From positions 19,573,501 to 19,637,500 of the forward strand of contig NC_090700.1 of NCBI RefSeq assembly GCF_040954835.1: a stretch of 64,000 nt of DNA, written 5' to 3'. Within the stretch, counting starts at the first letter, position 1. Every line of letters begins with the position of its first letter. The notes under the pieces are model-generated. The model was not told the origin of the DNA. It searched no databases and saw nothing but the letters and a program-made list of their open reading frames with translations. Below, in pieces: positions 36,327-47,065 of this stretch. This DNA is from Lepisosteus oculatus (Eukaryota > Chordata > Actinopteri > Semionotiformes > Lepisosteidae). The position numbers and the translations under genes were made by a program.

Positions 36327-37908
36327 TTTACAAAACATCTGCCTGCAAATTCATTCTGAAGAATTAAACCTGAAAATATAGGTCCAATCTAGGATTTATA
36401 ATAAATATGACTGTATATTGTTTCTGTCAGTTCCACTAACTAAACATTAGTCTTGTGGTTCACTGTCTTTCAAAGTCATTGTAATCAAGACAGGAGTAAA
36501 TACCACAGACCTTGTCATGGCAGAGTTTTTCTTTTCAAAGTGTGAGTTAGTTAAAGGCTTTCCTGTATAACGCCTTTGATACAGTCATCACAAAGGCAAA
36601 TTCTGAACAAAAGATATGTTTTGAGCTCATATTGCAGGTATAGTCTTTAAACACAGTCCAGGAAACAAAACTCAGCTATCTCTCGTACAATCAAGCCTGT
36701 AAGCAAATTTACATAACAGGTGTGACTGACAAGTCTCAGTGCTATGTGGTAGATTTCCATTTGCGTAATGAAACAGACAAGATGTCCACAGGCAACACTC
36801 CAGTCCAGAAATGGGGCTGAGCATTGGTAGTTGAATTTATGGACAAAGCAATTCACAGAGAAATATTTAATTTGTTTTTATGGTACAGATTTCCTTATAC
36901 AACATAACAACATTGAACCCAGAGGCCATTGCATACCTTTAAAATCATGATTACGAAACCATGTTTTGGTTTTGAATTATTATTTTAAATAACCTGTACA
37001 CATTCATGTACAACAAACAGGTCTGTTGGAATTGGACAATTGAACAGTTTTTTCATAATGGTTATTTTTTAAATAAATTGCTGCATAAAATTCTAATTCC
37101 TCATTTGAATGAGAAAAGGTTATTATACTAATGCTCACCTGGAATTCTCTTTGTCTACCCTTGTTCAACAAAATATATATAATAAACTTTTGTCTGAGTG
37201 CTGTCTTTATTTTACAGCAGAATTTACAATTAACACATAAGATTATGAAAATGTGTAGTTACATAGAATAAATTGTATTTGATCTCTAAAAGTATGAAAA
37301 GAGGATACTCTAAATGATTATGACAAAAGAAACATATTTACTTCAATTTGTTTTAGTAAACACAGATACGAATATCAAGAATGACATTTATTACAAAATA
37401 AATCACAGATTTGTCCAGGATAATAATTCCAGTACAAGGTTAAACAAGAAGTGGAAACAGATTAATCATTTGAAATACCATATACATATTATATATGCAC
37501 TGTTTACACATTCTTTAATATAGACTATTTACAACCAAGGTGAACAAAGTTAAAACATAATGTGAATTTAAGTTAGATAATAACTTGTGAGGTGAGATCT
37601 TTTTACTCAGAATTCATGTTATTACATGAGTGCTGTCTGACATGTATAAATCAATAAAACACTTACAGTACTTTGACCAATTCAAGGAATGCATTCATTA
37701 AAAAGCAAGCGAAAGAGATATCAAATGAACTACGAAGAAAAAATGACAACAGCTGCAAAAGTCAGTGTAAAAATAGAATATATCCTTTCTCTTACTTCTC
37801 AAAAACCAGCACAGGAAGATTTACTTCCAATAATGTTTCAAAACTCTGGAACTCAATCCCTTCTGCTGGTCAGTTTGGCTTTTGGTAATTGAAGCATTTC
37901 ATATTTTC

Positions 37909-38667
37909 TCAGATGTACTGCCCTCTTTTGCTGTATATAACTGAACCCTGTGGTGGCAAAGAGTAAGCTGGCTGGTAAGTATAAGCTGGCTGATAGGTAT
38001 AAGCTGGTTGGTAGGTGTAAGCTGGCTGGTAGGTGTAAGGTTGTTTGTAGTTGGGAGGAAGGGAGCTTCCATTGTACATATACTTTTCATCTTCTTGTGC
38101 TCGAGGTGCGTGGCGGCACAGCAGTATTACCCCAGCAGCAAACAGAATGGCAGACGTCACCCACCCGATGTAGAGGGCTTCTCCCAGCTCTCGTCTCTGA
38201 GCGTCCAGAAGCAGGGGATTGTAGAAATCCCTGATGATTACGTTGCCAGTCCAGGACACAGGGATGAGTGTGGTGATACAAGCCAGAAGAAAAAGACATC
38301 CACCTACAATCAGAGTGATATGTTTGGCACGGCCATTTTCTTTAAAAGCCGCTGTGCATCGCATCCCCACGATAGACACTATTAGGGCAAAACTGGTCAG
38401 AGCAATCGAGCAGCACATCAGTCCCCGGGCAGCCTGGAGGTCCGGAGGCAGGATCAGCAGGGAGTCGTACACTTTGCACTGCATCCTGATATTGGCCTGA
38501 CGGAAGCAGTTCATCCACAACCCTTCCCAACGGGTCTCCATCACGATGATGTTCTCCCCGATGAAAGCCGTCACTCTCCACATCGGGAGGCCTGTGACAG
38601 CGGCCACACCAATCAGTCCGATGAAGCCCAAACATATGGCAACGATTTCCAGCGCCCCCTTCGCCAT
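37909..38667 (-). CDS. cldn8: Claudin-8-like protein with tyrosine-rich tail repeats, copy 3
   Basis: 252 residues from MAKGALEIVA, about 25 longer than the other copies. Full claudin signature: W30, GLW 49-51, C54, C64, Lys65, Arg81, loop-2 DFYNP at 147-151 and TM4 after RRELGEALYIGW. The extra length is in the cytoplasmic tail, where residues 211-234 are four perfect YTYQPA units encoded by an 18-bp tandem repeat (37966-38037). The tail ends GQYI, a variant of the usual YV PDZ ligand. Nucleotide blocks for loop 1 and for TM3-loop 2-TM4 are nearly identical to copy 4, while TM2 and the intracellular loop differ strongly. Single coding exon on the minus strand. Confidence 0.95.
   Translation of the reverse strand: MAKGALEIVAICLGFIGLIGVAAVTGLPMWRVTAFIGENIIVMETRWEGLWMNCFRQANIRMQCKVYDSLLILPPDLQAARGLMCCSIALTSFALIVSIVGMRCTAAFKENGRAKHITLIVGGCLFLLACITTLIPVSWTGNVIIRDFYNPLLLDAQRRELGEALYIGWVTSAILFAAGVILLCRHAPRAQEDEKYMYNGSSLPPNYKQPYTYQPAYTYQPAYTYQPAYTYQPAYSLPPQGSVIYSKRGQYI
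37966..38037 (-). repeat. 18-bp coding minisatellite (YTYQPA)4
   Basis: Four in-frame 18-bp units, minus-strand consensus TACACCTACCAGCCAGCT, with a few synonymous changes between units. Lies in the tail of claudin copy 3. Confidence 0.9.
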
Positions 38668-38787
38668 TGTCTCAAATCCTTCTCTAGACTCGGCTCTTCG
38701 GAAGTCTTACAACTAAGCCTTGAAATGGGAGAGATGACTTGCTGGTGAAGTATTTTCACACCCCAGCGAAACTTTAAATGATGTGAC

Positions 38788-38801
38788 CTTACAGGTTTAG
38801 C
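38788..38801 (-). promoter_or_regulatory. Shared claudin upstream element, copy 3
   Basis: Minus strand AGCTAAACCTGTAAGG, 123 bp upstream of the ATG. It matches the GCYARACC word of the other copies, and GTGTGAAAATA follows about 35 bases later. The Grainyhead core is only partial (AACCTGTA). Confidence 0.35.
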
Positions 38802-39157
38802 TACATTACTGTGCCCTTTTAAGGAAACCGGAGATTCTTGACTTTCTTGAATCAAACAAGAAAACATTTAATCGTCTCTTCAATACTCAACAAATCAATA
38901 ACGATGATCTGAACCTGTTGCTTATTAATTTTTCTAGTTCTTTTTAAATATGTAGATTATTCCGGTTAACCTTGTAAGATTTTATTCTGTTGGTTTTTAA
39001 CTGTCTCCTCTCTGTTGGATCCTTTGTTGACAGAAAAAGAACAGCAGCATGAATTTATCACGTATTTTGGAGGAAGTTTGCCATTGATGCCCTTTTTCAA
39101 AATTAAATACCAAATGTATGAAAATTCAAATGCCAGCAGCCATGTTACTGTTCAACT

Positions 39158-39729
39158 CATGAGTGGCAACTTACTGAAGCTAAGCAGGAGGAGTCTGGTT
39201 AGTACCTGGTTGGGAGACCTCTGGGGAAAAACTAAGACTGCTCCATGAAAAGGTATTAGATAGACCAGTAGAGGGTGCTCACCTGGTGGTTTGTGTGGCT
39301 CCTAATAATATAGGACCCATATTTGGGGGTATTCCAAAATGCCCAATTATCAAGTATTTGGATGCCCAATGGAAATTTTGGGATTGTCCCATTTTGGGAC
39401 TATATATTTTGGTGACACTATACCATACTGTCCTTCAGCTGAGACGTAAAACTAAGGTCCCGACTCTCTGTGGTCATTAAAAATCCCAGGGTGTTTCTCA
39501 AAAAGAGTATGGGTGTTACCCTGGTGTCCTGGCCAAATTTCCCCTTGGCCTTTACCAATCACAGGCTCCTTATAATCCCCATCTATGACTCCCCATAACT
39601 GATAGTTGGTGTGTGGTGAGTGTACTAGTGCACCATCCATGTGGGTGCTGTCCATTGGTGGTGATGAAGGGGTGTCCCCATAAAAGTGCTTTGAGTGAAG
39701 TGTCCAGAAACCTCTATATGAGTGTAGGA

Positions 39730-39781
<52 letters not shown>
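39158..39781 (+). mobile_element. 5S-SINE, full length with insertion
   Basis: Head ACTGAAGCTAAGCAGGAGG and GGTTAGTACCTGGTTGGGAG is the internal-promoter part of 5S rRNA, so this is a SINE3-class element. Body landmarks are GACTCTCTGTGGTCATTAAA and GTGTCCTGGCCAAATTTCCC, then GCTTTGAGTGAAGTGTCC. It ends in (ATT)n at 39731-39781. About 100 bases at 39300-39405 (around GGTATTCCAAAATGCCC) are absent from the other copies. Confidence 0.85.
39731..39781. repeat. (ATT)n microsatellite at a SINE tail
   Basis: About 17 ATT units that form the 3' end of the 5S-SINE. An antisense poly-Asn open frame here is an artefact of this run. Confidence 0.95.
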
Positions 39782-39828
39782 GACCAAAGGAGCTGCTCAT
39801 GTTTACATCATTTCTTATTACCATTTCT

Positions 39829-39930
39829 TATTATTTTAATTAATTACAATAACATCATTAATGGAAAATACCAGATGAATAATTATTTTAATTAATTACA
39901 ATAACATAATTAATGGAAAATACCAGATCA
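39829..39930. repeat. Two-copy tandem duplication, 52-bp period
   Basis: TTATTTTAATTAATTACAAT then ATTAATGGAAAATACCAGAT recurs once in tandem with one or two differences, directly after the SINE tail. Confidence 0.8.
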
Positions 39931-41384
39931 ATACAGTGAATATACAGTAGGTAAGTGTTGTCAAAGGAATGTCTTTGACAACAGGCTTTTTCAAAGATAC
40001 AATACATAAATCTAGAGATTTTCATCACAGACTAAAGCAATACCCAAACAAAGACAGTGCATAATGAAATAGTTACCTTAGGCTAATCTAAAAACTTCCA
40101 TGTGAAATAAAGACTACCAGAGCTGCAGAAGAGTTGCAGCTCTTAATGTTGGTCCTGGAAACTTCCAGCAAAGGTACAGCCAGCAATACTGACAATGATG
40201 TAAAAATTACAGCAGGATAGATTTCTACAGATCTAATGCATTTCAATCCCACTACAGTATTCTCACTATGGATTATCATAAAGTTTTGAATTTCCATGTC
40301 CAGACCATGTGTGATATTCCCACACAAAAAACCCTTAACTCTTTTGTGTACAGGTGTACCGTTATCGACAAAGTGTAATGCAATTCTGCTTGTTTATACT
40401 TCTGGACCCAATCTCAGGATAAAGTACATCAGGGTTGTCCATAAGGACACTTTAACTGCTGCATTCCATTTTGCAAGACAAGAATGGTGTATAAGCATAA
40501 ATACATTTTTTGAGAAAGATGGCAAATGTGGGCATTTTGGATTTGAGTCCAAAAAATTCAAATGTGTGGTTTTGTAAAAGGATTAAAAATGCTTGAGGAG
40601 CTCATACTGCTTTGTATAAACATTCTTGAATTGTGCAAATCATGAACTTTTTGAAGACTATTTGAAAGTGGTCAGGTCACTCATACGAGGCATTCAACAA
40701 TGAGTTGTGATTTGGCAAAAGCCTCTTTAAACTACTACTACTTTAAAACACACAGTGATATACAGTACAATCCAGTGTTAGTACTAGCTAGAAGGTGTTT
40801 AAGGAGATTAATGTGAATTAAAGTTTAAAGTGAGAATGTTTTCAGTCTAAAGCTTAGAATTAGATTAGAAATGTGACCCACCCACAAGCTAACTTAGAAA
40901 CCAACTACATTTCAGCAAAATGTGAGCAAAACCAAAGGTCTTCCTCCAAAACAGAAAATTCTGTTTTGAGACTCAAAAACACAAAAGCTTAAATTTATTT
41001 CAGAATTGACATGTTCTGCCATTTGTTGTTTTTTTTTCATTTTGGATGGTCACTCTCAATCAAAGGAGTCTAAGAGACATGAAAATACTTTTTTTGACTG
41101 CTGTAAATATAACCAAACAGAGTAGAATTAAAAATATTCTAAGCTAGTCTTTGTTACTGACAAAAAAATGAAAATGGTTGGTGTGATCACTGGTAAGTCA
41201 GTTCACCTGAACTAAGATACTTCAGACTTTTATCTGCACGCAACTGAGTGCAGATTAAAATACATGAAGAAACAAATTAAACATACTTGTGAGTCAGTCT
41301 AATAAAACAATGGGAGAGATATACCAAATGGACATTTCCTACCAATTATTTAGATCTAAGCTGCAGACAGAATGTATTCTATTG

Positions 41385-41660
41385 GAACCTAAGAATGTAT
41401 GAATGGCTACCAACAATCTGGATGAACTAGTCCATTTGAATTTAATAGCTAATTAATCCAAGGATCTTGTGCAGCTTTTTCATGAAGGAAGCCAGGGTAT
41501 CAGCTTCAACAACATAGCTAAGTAGCTTGTTCCAGACTCTCACAACTCTTCAGGTACAGAAGTGTCTTCTGTTCTCAGTCTTAAATACACTTTTATGTAG
41601 CCTCCATTCACATCCTTTATGTTTAATCTACTATAGGTGTACAAATCTATACAATGTGTT
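41385..41660 (-). mobile_element. CR1/L2-like LINE 3' fragment
   Basis: On the minus strand the block near 41580-41470 reads as FKTENRRHF, then RVVRVWNKLLSYVVEADTL and ASFMKKL: the end of a LINE reverse transcriptase (FFSQRVVNEWNSLPQEVVDA type). Same family as 8735 and 50640, opposite orientation. Confidence 0.65.
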
Positions 41661-42856
41661 TAAATAATAATGATCACATTTATGTAAATATTGGTTTAAT
41701 TATGAAATGATTCAGCCATTAGATAACTTACAAATATACAGTCATATATTTGATTCCTAATATTTTGAATGTTAAGCTCAAGAGCCCGACACCATTATAG
41801 TAGATTGAAAACAGTATGGACGCAAAAACCATGTGCCTTGAAGAATAAATTGATTAACAAAATACAGTATGTACAAAACTGCAGCTATGTCTAACCATAA
41901 GCAGACATCTTTTTTCATTCTGTCTCTACACCCAGGCAAAGCACATCTATAGACAGGATCACAGAAGTGTAGGTTGCAGAATCAAGAAAAGAGAATACAT
42001 CACACTCGCATTATTTGCTATTTAATCAGATACAAACAATACTTTTGCAAGGAAAAGTTTGTTACAAATATGGTGTGTCATGTCAAATAGGATATGTCGC
42101 AATATAGAACTGAGCAGGTTTACAAAGGTGGATGCAATAATAACAGAAAATGCTATTAAAAACAATATGAAGAAAAATATATATACAGTAAATGTCCAAT
42201 GTTATCATTCCAAAAATAGATACAAGCACATTTGCATTGAAAAGTCCTTTGTAATAGCAACATCTTTATGTTCTGGATTTCTGAGTGAAAAAAAAATACA
42301 GACACCCATAATCTGGATTTCTGCAGTGCTCATTGTTCTAGTCATTAAATGCTTGTCATACATGTTCTATTTCACTACTGAAGTGAATTTACTAGTCGTT
42401 TATACCACTTTATATCACTTCTAATTTCCTCATTAATTTTTAATTATACCTGTTTTAAGCTCCTTTGTGCATCACATTTGAATTTTTTAAAGAGGTCTTA
42501 AATATGAATTGATATTACAGTAACCTCAACCGAAGAAACAAACCTTGCATGAAAACCATTCGTTTTCTGTAAATGTTGCACACTGCTTTTTACTTTGAGG
42601 TCAGGAAATCGTTATACTGTATATAACTTAATTATAAGTGGATTAGAAATAAGAAGCAATGCTATACAAAACTGGATCACAGAATTTCTCTTTAGTGGTA
42701 AAATTACATATTATTGCATACAATCAGTTTTCTTTAAACTCCAGATAAGACATTTTTGGAGCGCTGACACACAAACTGTTTTTTCCATGCAAATTGAAGT
42801 ACCACAGTTACTCGGTTCATTTTGATCAGATTGTCCATATTGTCTTTTGTGAGTTA

Positions 42857-43534
42857 TCACACATACTGACTTTTGCTGTAAACGCTGGAGGGTTGCCTCT
42901 GCACTGCCGGCTGAGGCATACTGTGTACCGAGCCCTTGGTATAGTAATATTCATCCTCTTTCTGCTTTCGGGGCACATAGCGGCACAGCAGTATTACCCC
43001 AGCAGCAAACAGAATGGCAGACGTCACCCACCCGATGTAGAGGGCTTCTCCCAGCTCTCGTCTCTGAGCGTCCAGAATCTGGGGATTGTAGAAATCCCTG
43101 ATGATTACGTTGCCAGTCCAGGACACAGGGATGAGTGTGGTGATACAAGCCAGAAGAAACAGGCATCCGCCTACAATCAGGATGATATTTTTTGTGTGCA
43201 TGTCATCCTTGAGGCATCTCGTTCCCTGTATGCCAACAGCAGAGATGATCAGTGCGAAGAAGGCCAGGGCAAGAGAGCAGCACATCAGTCCGCGGGCAGC
43301 CTGGAGGTCTGGAGGCAGGATCAGCAGGGAGTCGTACACTTTGCACTGCATCCTGATGTTGGCCTGTCGGAAGCAGTTCATCCACAGCCCTTCCCAACGG
43401 GTCTCCATCACGATGATGTTCTCCCCGATGAAAGCCGTCACTCTCCACATCGGGAGGCCTGTAATAGCGGCCACACCAATCAGTCCGATGAAGCCCAAGC
43501 ACATAGCAACTATTTCCAGCGCCCCGCTCCCCAT
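42857..43534 (-). CDS. cldn8: Claudin-8-like tight-junction protein, copy 4
   Basis: 225 residues from MGSGALEIVAM. The frame stays open for 64 further codons upstream (ATG at 43726), but those residues have no claudin character and the chosen ATG aligns with the other copies, so the upstream part is treated as 5' UTR. Signature W30, GLW 49-51, C54, C64, Lys65, Arg81; loop 2 reads DFYNPQIL, where the others have DFYNPLLL. The tail ends YSKSQYV, essentially the CLDN8 C-terminus (SQYV), making this the most CLDN8-like copy and the one nearest tiam1, as in human. Loop-coding blocks are about 97 percent identical to copy 3, while the TM2 start SLALAF resembles copy 2. Confidence 0.95.
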   Translation of the reverse strand: MGSGALEIVAMCLGFIGLIGVAAITGLPMWRVTAFIGENIIVMETRWEGLWMNCFRQANIRMQCKVYDSLLILPPDLQAARGLMCCSLALAFFALIISAVGIQGTRCLKDDMHTKNIILIVGGCLFLLACITTLIPVSWTGNVIIRDFYNPQILDAQRRELGEALYIGWVTSAILFAAGVILLCRYVPRKQKEDEYYYTKGSVHSMPQPAVQRQPSSVYSKSQYV

Positions 43535-43686
43535 CTTTCTAAGAGGTGCTGCAAAACAGTACTGCTTGAAATGCTCTGCAGAGTCCCTGGAGGTGAAGAC
43601 CCACAGCTCCTTGCTGGTTCCGCTTGTGAATGAGAGAAATTCACGGGCTGAGAGTTTTAACACCTCACAATAACGCCAACAATGCG

Positions 43687-43702
43687 ATCCTGCTGGTTTG
43701 GC
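43687..43702 (-). promoter_or_regulatory. Shared claudin upstream element, copy 4
   Basis: Minus strand GCCAAACCAGCAGGATC, 157 bp from the ATG, matching the GCYARACC word of the other three copies; TTGTGAGGTGTTAAAAC follows. The Grainyhead core is partial (AACCAGCA). Confidence 0.35.
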
Positions 43703-44671
43703 GAGATTGCCCAGTGCTGATTTCACAACAAGGAAACTGGCATCTGTCTGTTACTTAAAAATCTCCAAGGATGGGGGTCTTGTCATATATGGATATGACA
43801 TCTTGTCATACAGTACAAGAAACATGTACCAATTATAAGACATTCTTACTGCTTTACAGTAAATCTGTATTAAAACCTGTTCAAATTTTTTATACATGTA
43901 AGCCTAATTCTTCATCTTAAGTGTGAGCTTTGTCAATCCCAAAACATAGCCTCAAAATTAGGGAAGGAGAAAAAGGTACATAGAAAAATGTAGACATCAA
44001 TTTAAAATGTAGATGATGGTAAATGTATTTTATTTCCAAGGGAACAGTTCACACAGCAAGATGTGAGATAAATCATAATACATTTTATGCAAACTAAACA
44101 AGTTTTATTACACATGTAGTTTGTCTAGTTGTGGTTAACTCTTACACACTACTTTCTAAGAATAAAGTGTTCTATAAGGGCAAAAGTGTATTTTTATTAA
44201 ACCAGCATGTGCTCTGTTCAGTCAGGGATAATAAAAATAACTCAAATGCAAGAATTAACAGGATATATTAATTTACTTAATTACAGATGGCTCACCCTTC
44301 ACCCTAAAATATAGCTGACAAATAGATGGTCAATTAAAGTATATACAGCAAGAAATACATGAGCAAGGCAAATGAGATGGAAATTTCTTAAGGTTTGCAG
44401 GGGTGGTGCAGCATACACAGAAAAAGAATAATGGTTGCAAAGAAAACATGTACTTTATTGCAGATTTCATGAGCACAATTTAGTACAATGTGAGAGCAAG
44501 AGGAAGATGGCATGGCTGTGGAGCAGTGGTAAAGAACCAAGGAATGAAAGAACTGTAATGTGTGTGGAAACTGTGCCCAGTACAGACCTGAAGGTCTTCG
44601 CTGGTTTGTCCCTGTGAGAGATGTGACAACCCAGAGCCCATCCCAGAGACACAAGACTGTTTCACTTAAAA

Positions 44672-44795
44672 TCTAACCAAACCATCTGCAGCAAACCAGG
44701 GGAGATCATGCTAACTCTGCACAGAAGGCACCCCAGTCTAGAATGGCACCTACCTGTAGGACCCAAGACCTATGAGGCAGCCTCGCTAACCAATC
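44672..44795 (-). mobile_element. tRNA-derived SINE, fragment
   Basis: AACTCTGCACAGAAGGCACC and CCAGTCTAGAATGGCACC, then ACCTATGAGGCAGCCTCGCT: the reverse complement of a head region, closest to the diverged copy at 23996. Confidence 0.6.
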
Positions 44796-45094
44796 TGCCT
44801 TGAGGTATTTACATTACCTGTTTGACACTATACTCAAAGGATGCAGTATTCATTTGATATTTAATTAAAAGCATCCATCATTGGATTTTAGATTTGTAGT
44901 CTCTGGTTTTCTGGTTTTGTGCCCTCCCAATCTGGACTCATCTACAAGCCTAAATTAGTGAGCCCAGTAATTTAACCTAATTTAACAAGAGTGAAGACCC
45001 GTGTCTCCCATGAGGCATCCATTTGTCTGATCCATTTATGATTTGTCAAACTCCAAGCTCTATTGTGGCTTACAGGAGAAAGAACGCTGTTTTA

Positions 45095-45315
45095 AGGAGT
45101 ATCTCTCTGATGAGATACGATTATGATGATGATTGCTGGCACCATGCAATTCCCAGGCATCACTGTTGAGCTGCTGACTGAGGATACTGGTTAAGTCAAG
45201 CCCCACGATTGATAGAATCTCAATCAACACAGCTCGGATTCAAACCTGTGACACTTAAACCATGAATCTCAACCTTTGTTCCAAGAGAGAATCTTTACTA
45301 GTTTAGCCACTCGAA
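45095..45315 (-). mobile_element. Possible tRNA-derived SINE
   Basis: On the minus strand GAGTGGCTAAACTAGTAAAG (A-box-like) is followed by GGTTTGAATCCGAGC (B-box-like) about 70 bases on, then a non-coding body. No second copy exists in the window to confirm it. Confidence 0.4.
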
Positions 45316-45319
45316 AGAG

Positions 45320-45880
45320 TTCAGCAGGGTGTTTTTTAAGTCGCGGCTTGCTGAACCCTGTTCCTCCCCTTTTTTTTTGGCTTCATGTGAAGGGAGAAGC
45401 GGTGTTACGCATTCCTACACGCACACCCTTTAACAATCGCTCACGCCGCAAATAATACACCTATCACCGTTTACTCCACTCGCTATTTTGGCTCTGCTCT
45501 TTTCTCATTTCCCTGCTCACTATTGCGGATACTCATCGAGCTCCCATGTGCGCATTATTCTCTTGCTTAAATTTCGGTATTTGATCTCCTAGCCTGCTCC
45601 TCGTTTTCGACTTCGTCTTGTGATTTGGATTGTTGCTTCCTCGTTGTCTCTCCATGTTCCGACCTACCCGCCTTCCGCCAGAAATACCTTCCTGGTATTT
45701 GTTTTTGCTTGGCGATTCGGCTTAGTGTTTTTCTCTGTCTCCAGAGTCCTGCACAGGATCCATTCACCCTATCAGCCCCATTCTGACAAGTGGCAAATCG
45801 TTGGCCCCCTGCCCAGGTCCTGCCATGAGAACAGCAAGCTATGCATAGATGAGTTATATTGATGGCAGGGGCACCTCGGC
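45320..45880. other. GC-richer unclassified segment
   Basis: Locally higher G+C with several CpGs (for example CACGCCGCAAATAATACACC, GACCTACCCGCCTTCCGCC). A 142-codon minus-strand frame at 45995-45567 has a charged C-terminal half but no recognised motif. No bounding repeats were found. It may be part of a mobile element. Confidence 0.3.
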
Positions 45881-47065
45881 AAGCAATGGTGAAGGTCAAT
45901 AATGGACAAATGAAAAAATAAATCACAGGTGACATGAGCTCATTCACTGAAAATAAAAGCAAAGCACATACACAATTTTCATGAAGACTAACCATCCATA
46001 GATATAGGATTTGATGTAATGTAATAAATTAAGGAAGCTCCAAAAGATTCTGGAATTTACAGGAAGCTATAATCTTACCTAAGGTCTCAATATGTTAAGA
46101 GAAAACAGCAATGAAAACAGGCAAATTAAATGAATGTCATATTAGCACTGTTATGAGACTGTATATATATAATATAAATATAAATACATTGACTTGAGAA
46201 CTGAATTGATCCGTAAAATATTTTTTTTTTGCTCCTAAAAACTCACACTAACTCGATAACTTGTCAACCAGGAGCAATAGATAAGTTCCATTCACAGATT
46301 GATCAGACAGGATAATCACCAGTCTTCCGCTTTACATCCTTCCACTGTGCCACTGAAGTTACTAGAAGGTCCCATGTTTCCGTGGTCTCATATATGAAAC
46401 AGGAAGTTGAGAAGTAAACAAGCCCATTTAATTAAGTATTGTATCTAAAACAAAGTAATGGTTGTACCCTGTTAAGCAAAAGTTTGGGATATTTAGTTTT
46501 TATACTATGTTATAGTCTGAGCTACCATTTTTAGTTGTGTCTAAAGTGTAAAAAAAAAAGGCTGCATTTGCTATATTCTTTTATACCCTGCAAACCAGCA
46601 ACCAGCAAATAATGAACAACTGAGCCTCATCATTGGAACAGTGCAGAGTAAACTGTAAACTTTAGGACACAGGGTTATGGTGAGTAGAAGATTCTAATAA
46701 GTGGCCCAAAATGTAGGCTGTGTATATCCTTCTCACATATTCTGTCGCAGCAGAAACACAATTCCATGGTGATCTTTGACTAAAATTTTAGCAATTGTTC
46801 TAATCAAGAGTTTAACCTGATAAATAAAAATAAAAATACAATTTGCAGTACATAAAGCAGAGTTTGTGGATTTGTACAAAGGAGCATATGTTAACGGCAG
46901 AGAATGTTTGGTTGGTAAATGTGGTGGATTAGCACCTATAACATTTCATATTGGCTGCTATAAAGACTGTGGTCAATGTGAATTAAAGATGCAAGTTCAG
47001 TTCTTATATGTTTGAGAGAGCTGTATTAAAACATGTTACAATAGTAATATTTTGGTGAGTATGAC

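Larger units (their letters stand above)
31760..37908. other. Intergenic region between claudin copies 2 and 3
   Basis: Six kilobases without a supportable gene. It holds the 91-bp inverted repeat pair, two SINE fragments, a solo LTR and a MITE (listed separately). 32.8-34.7 kb and 36.4-37.9 kb are AT-rich and show nothing I recognise. A minus-strand AATAAA at 37211-37206 is a candidate 3' end for claudin copy 3, about 700 bp past its stop. Confidence 0.55.
38870..42856. other. Intergenic region between claudin copies 3 and 4
   Basis: Contains a full 5S-SINE with a long ATT tail (39158-39781), a 52-bp-period tandem duplication (39829-39930) and a LINE tail (41385-41660). The rest is AT-rich with no gene features. 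A minus-strand ATTAAA at 42026-42021, about 830 bp past the stop of copy 4, is a possible polyadenylation signal. Confidence 0.55.

Noticed and set aside
39452-39787. Poly-asparagine open frame
   Set aside because: Produced by the ATT microsatellite of a SINE tail.
42794-43633. 279-codon plus-strand open frame antisense to claudin copy 4, with similar antisense frames over copies 1-3
   Set aside because: It is a shadow of claudin codon usage: the minus-strand frame has the full claudin signature and the antisense translation has no domain. The same antisense frame appears wherever the conserved loop blocks occur.
43535-43726. Upstream in-frame ATG extending claudin copy 4 by 64 residues
   Set aside because: The extension is not hydrophobic or claudin-like, is absent from the other copies, and would put a long segment before TM1. 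The ATG at 43534 aligns with the family.
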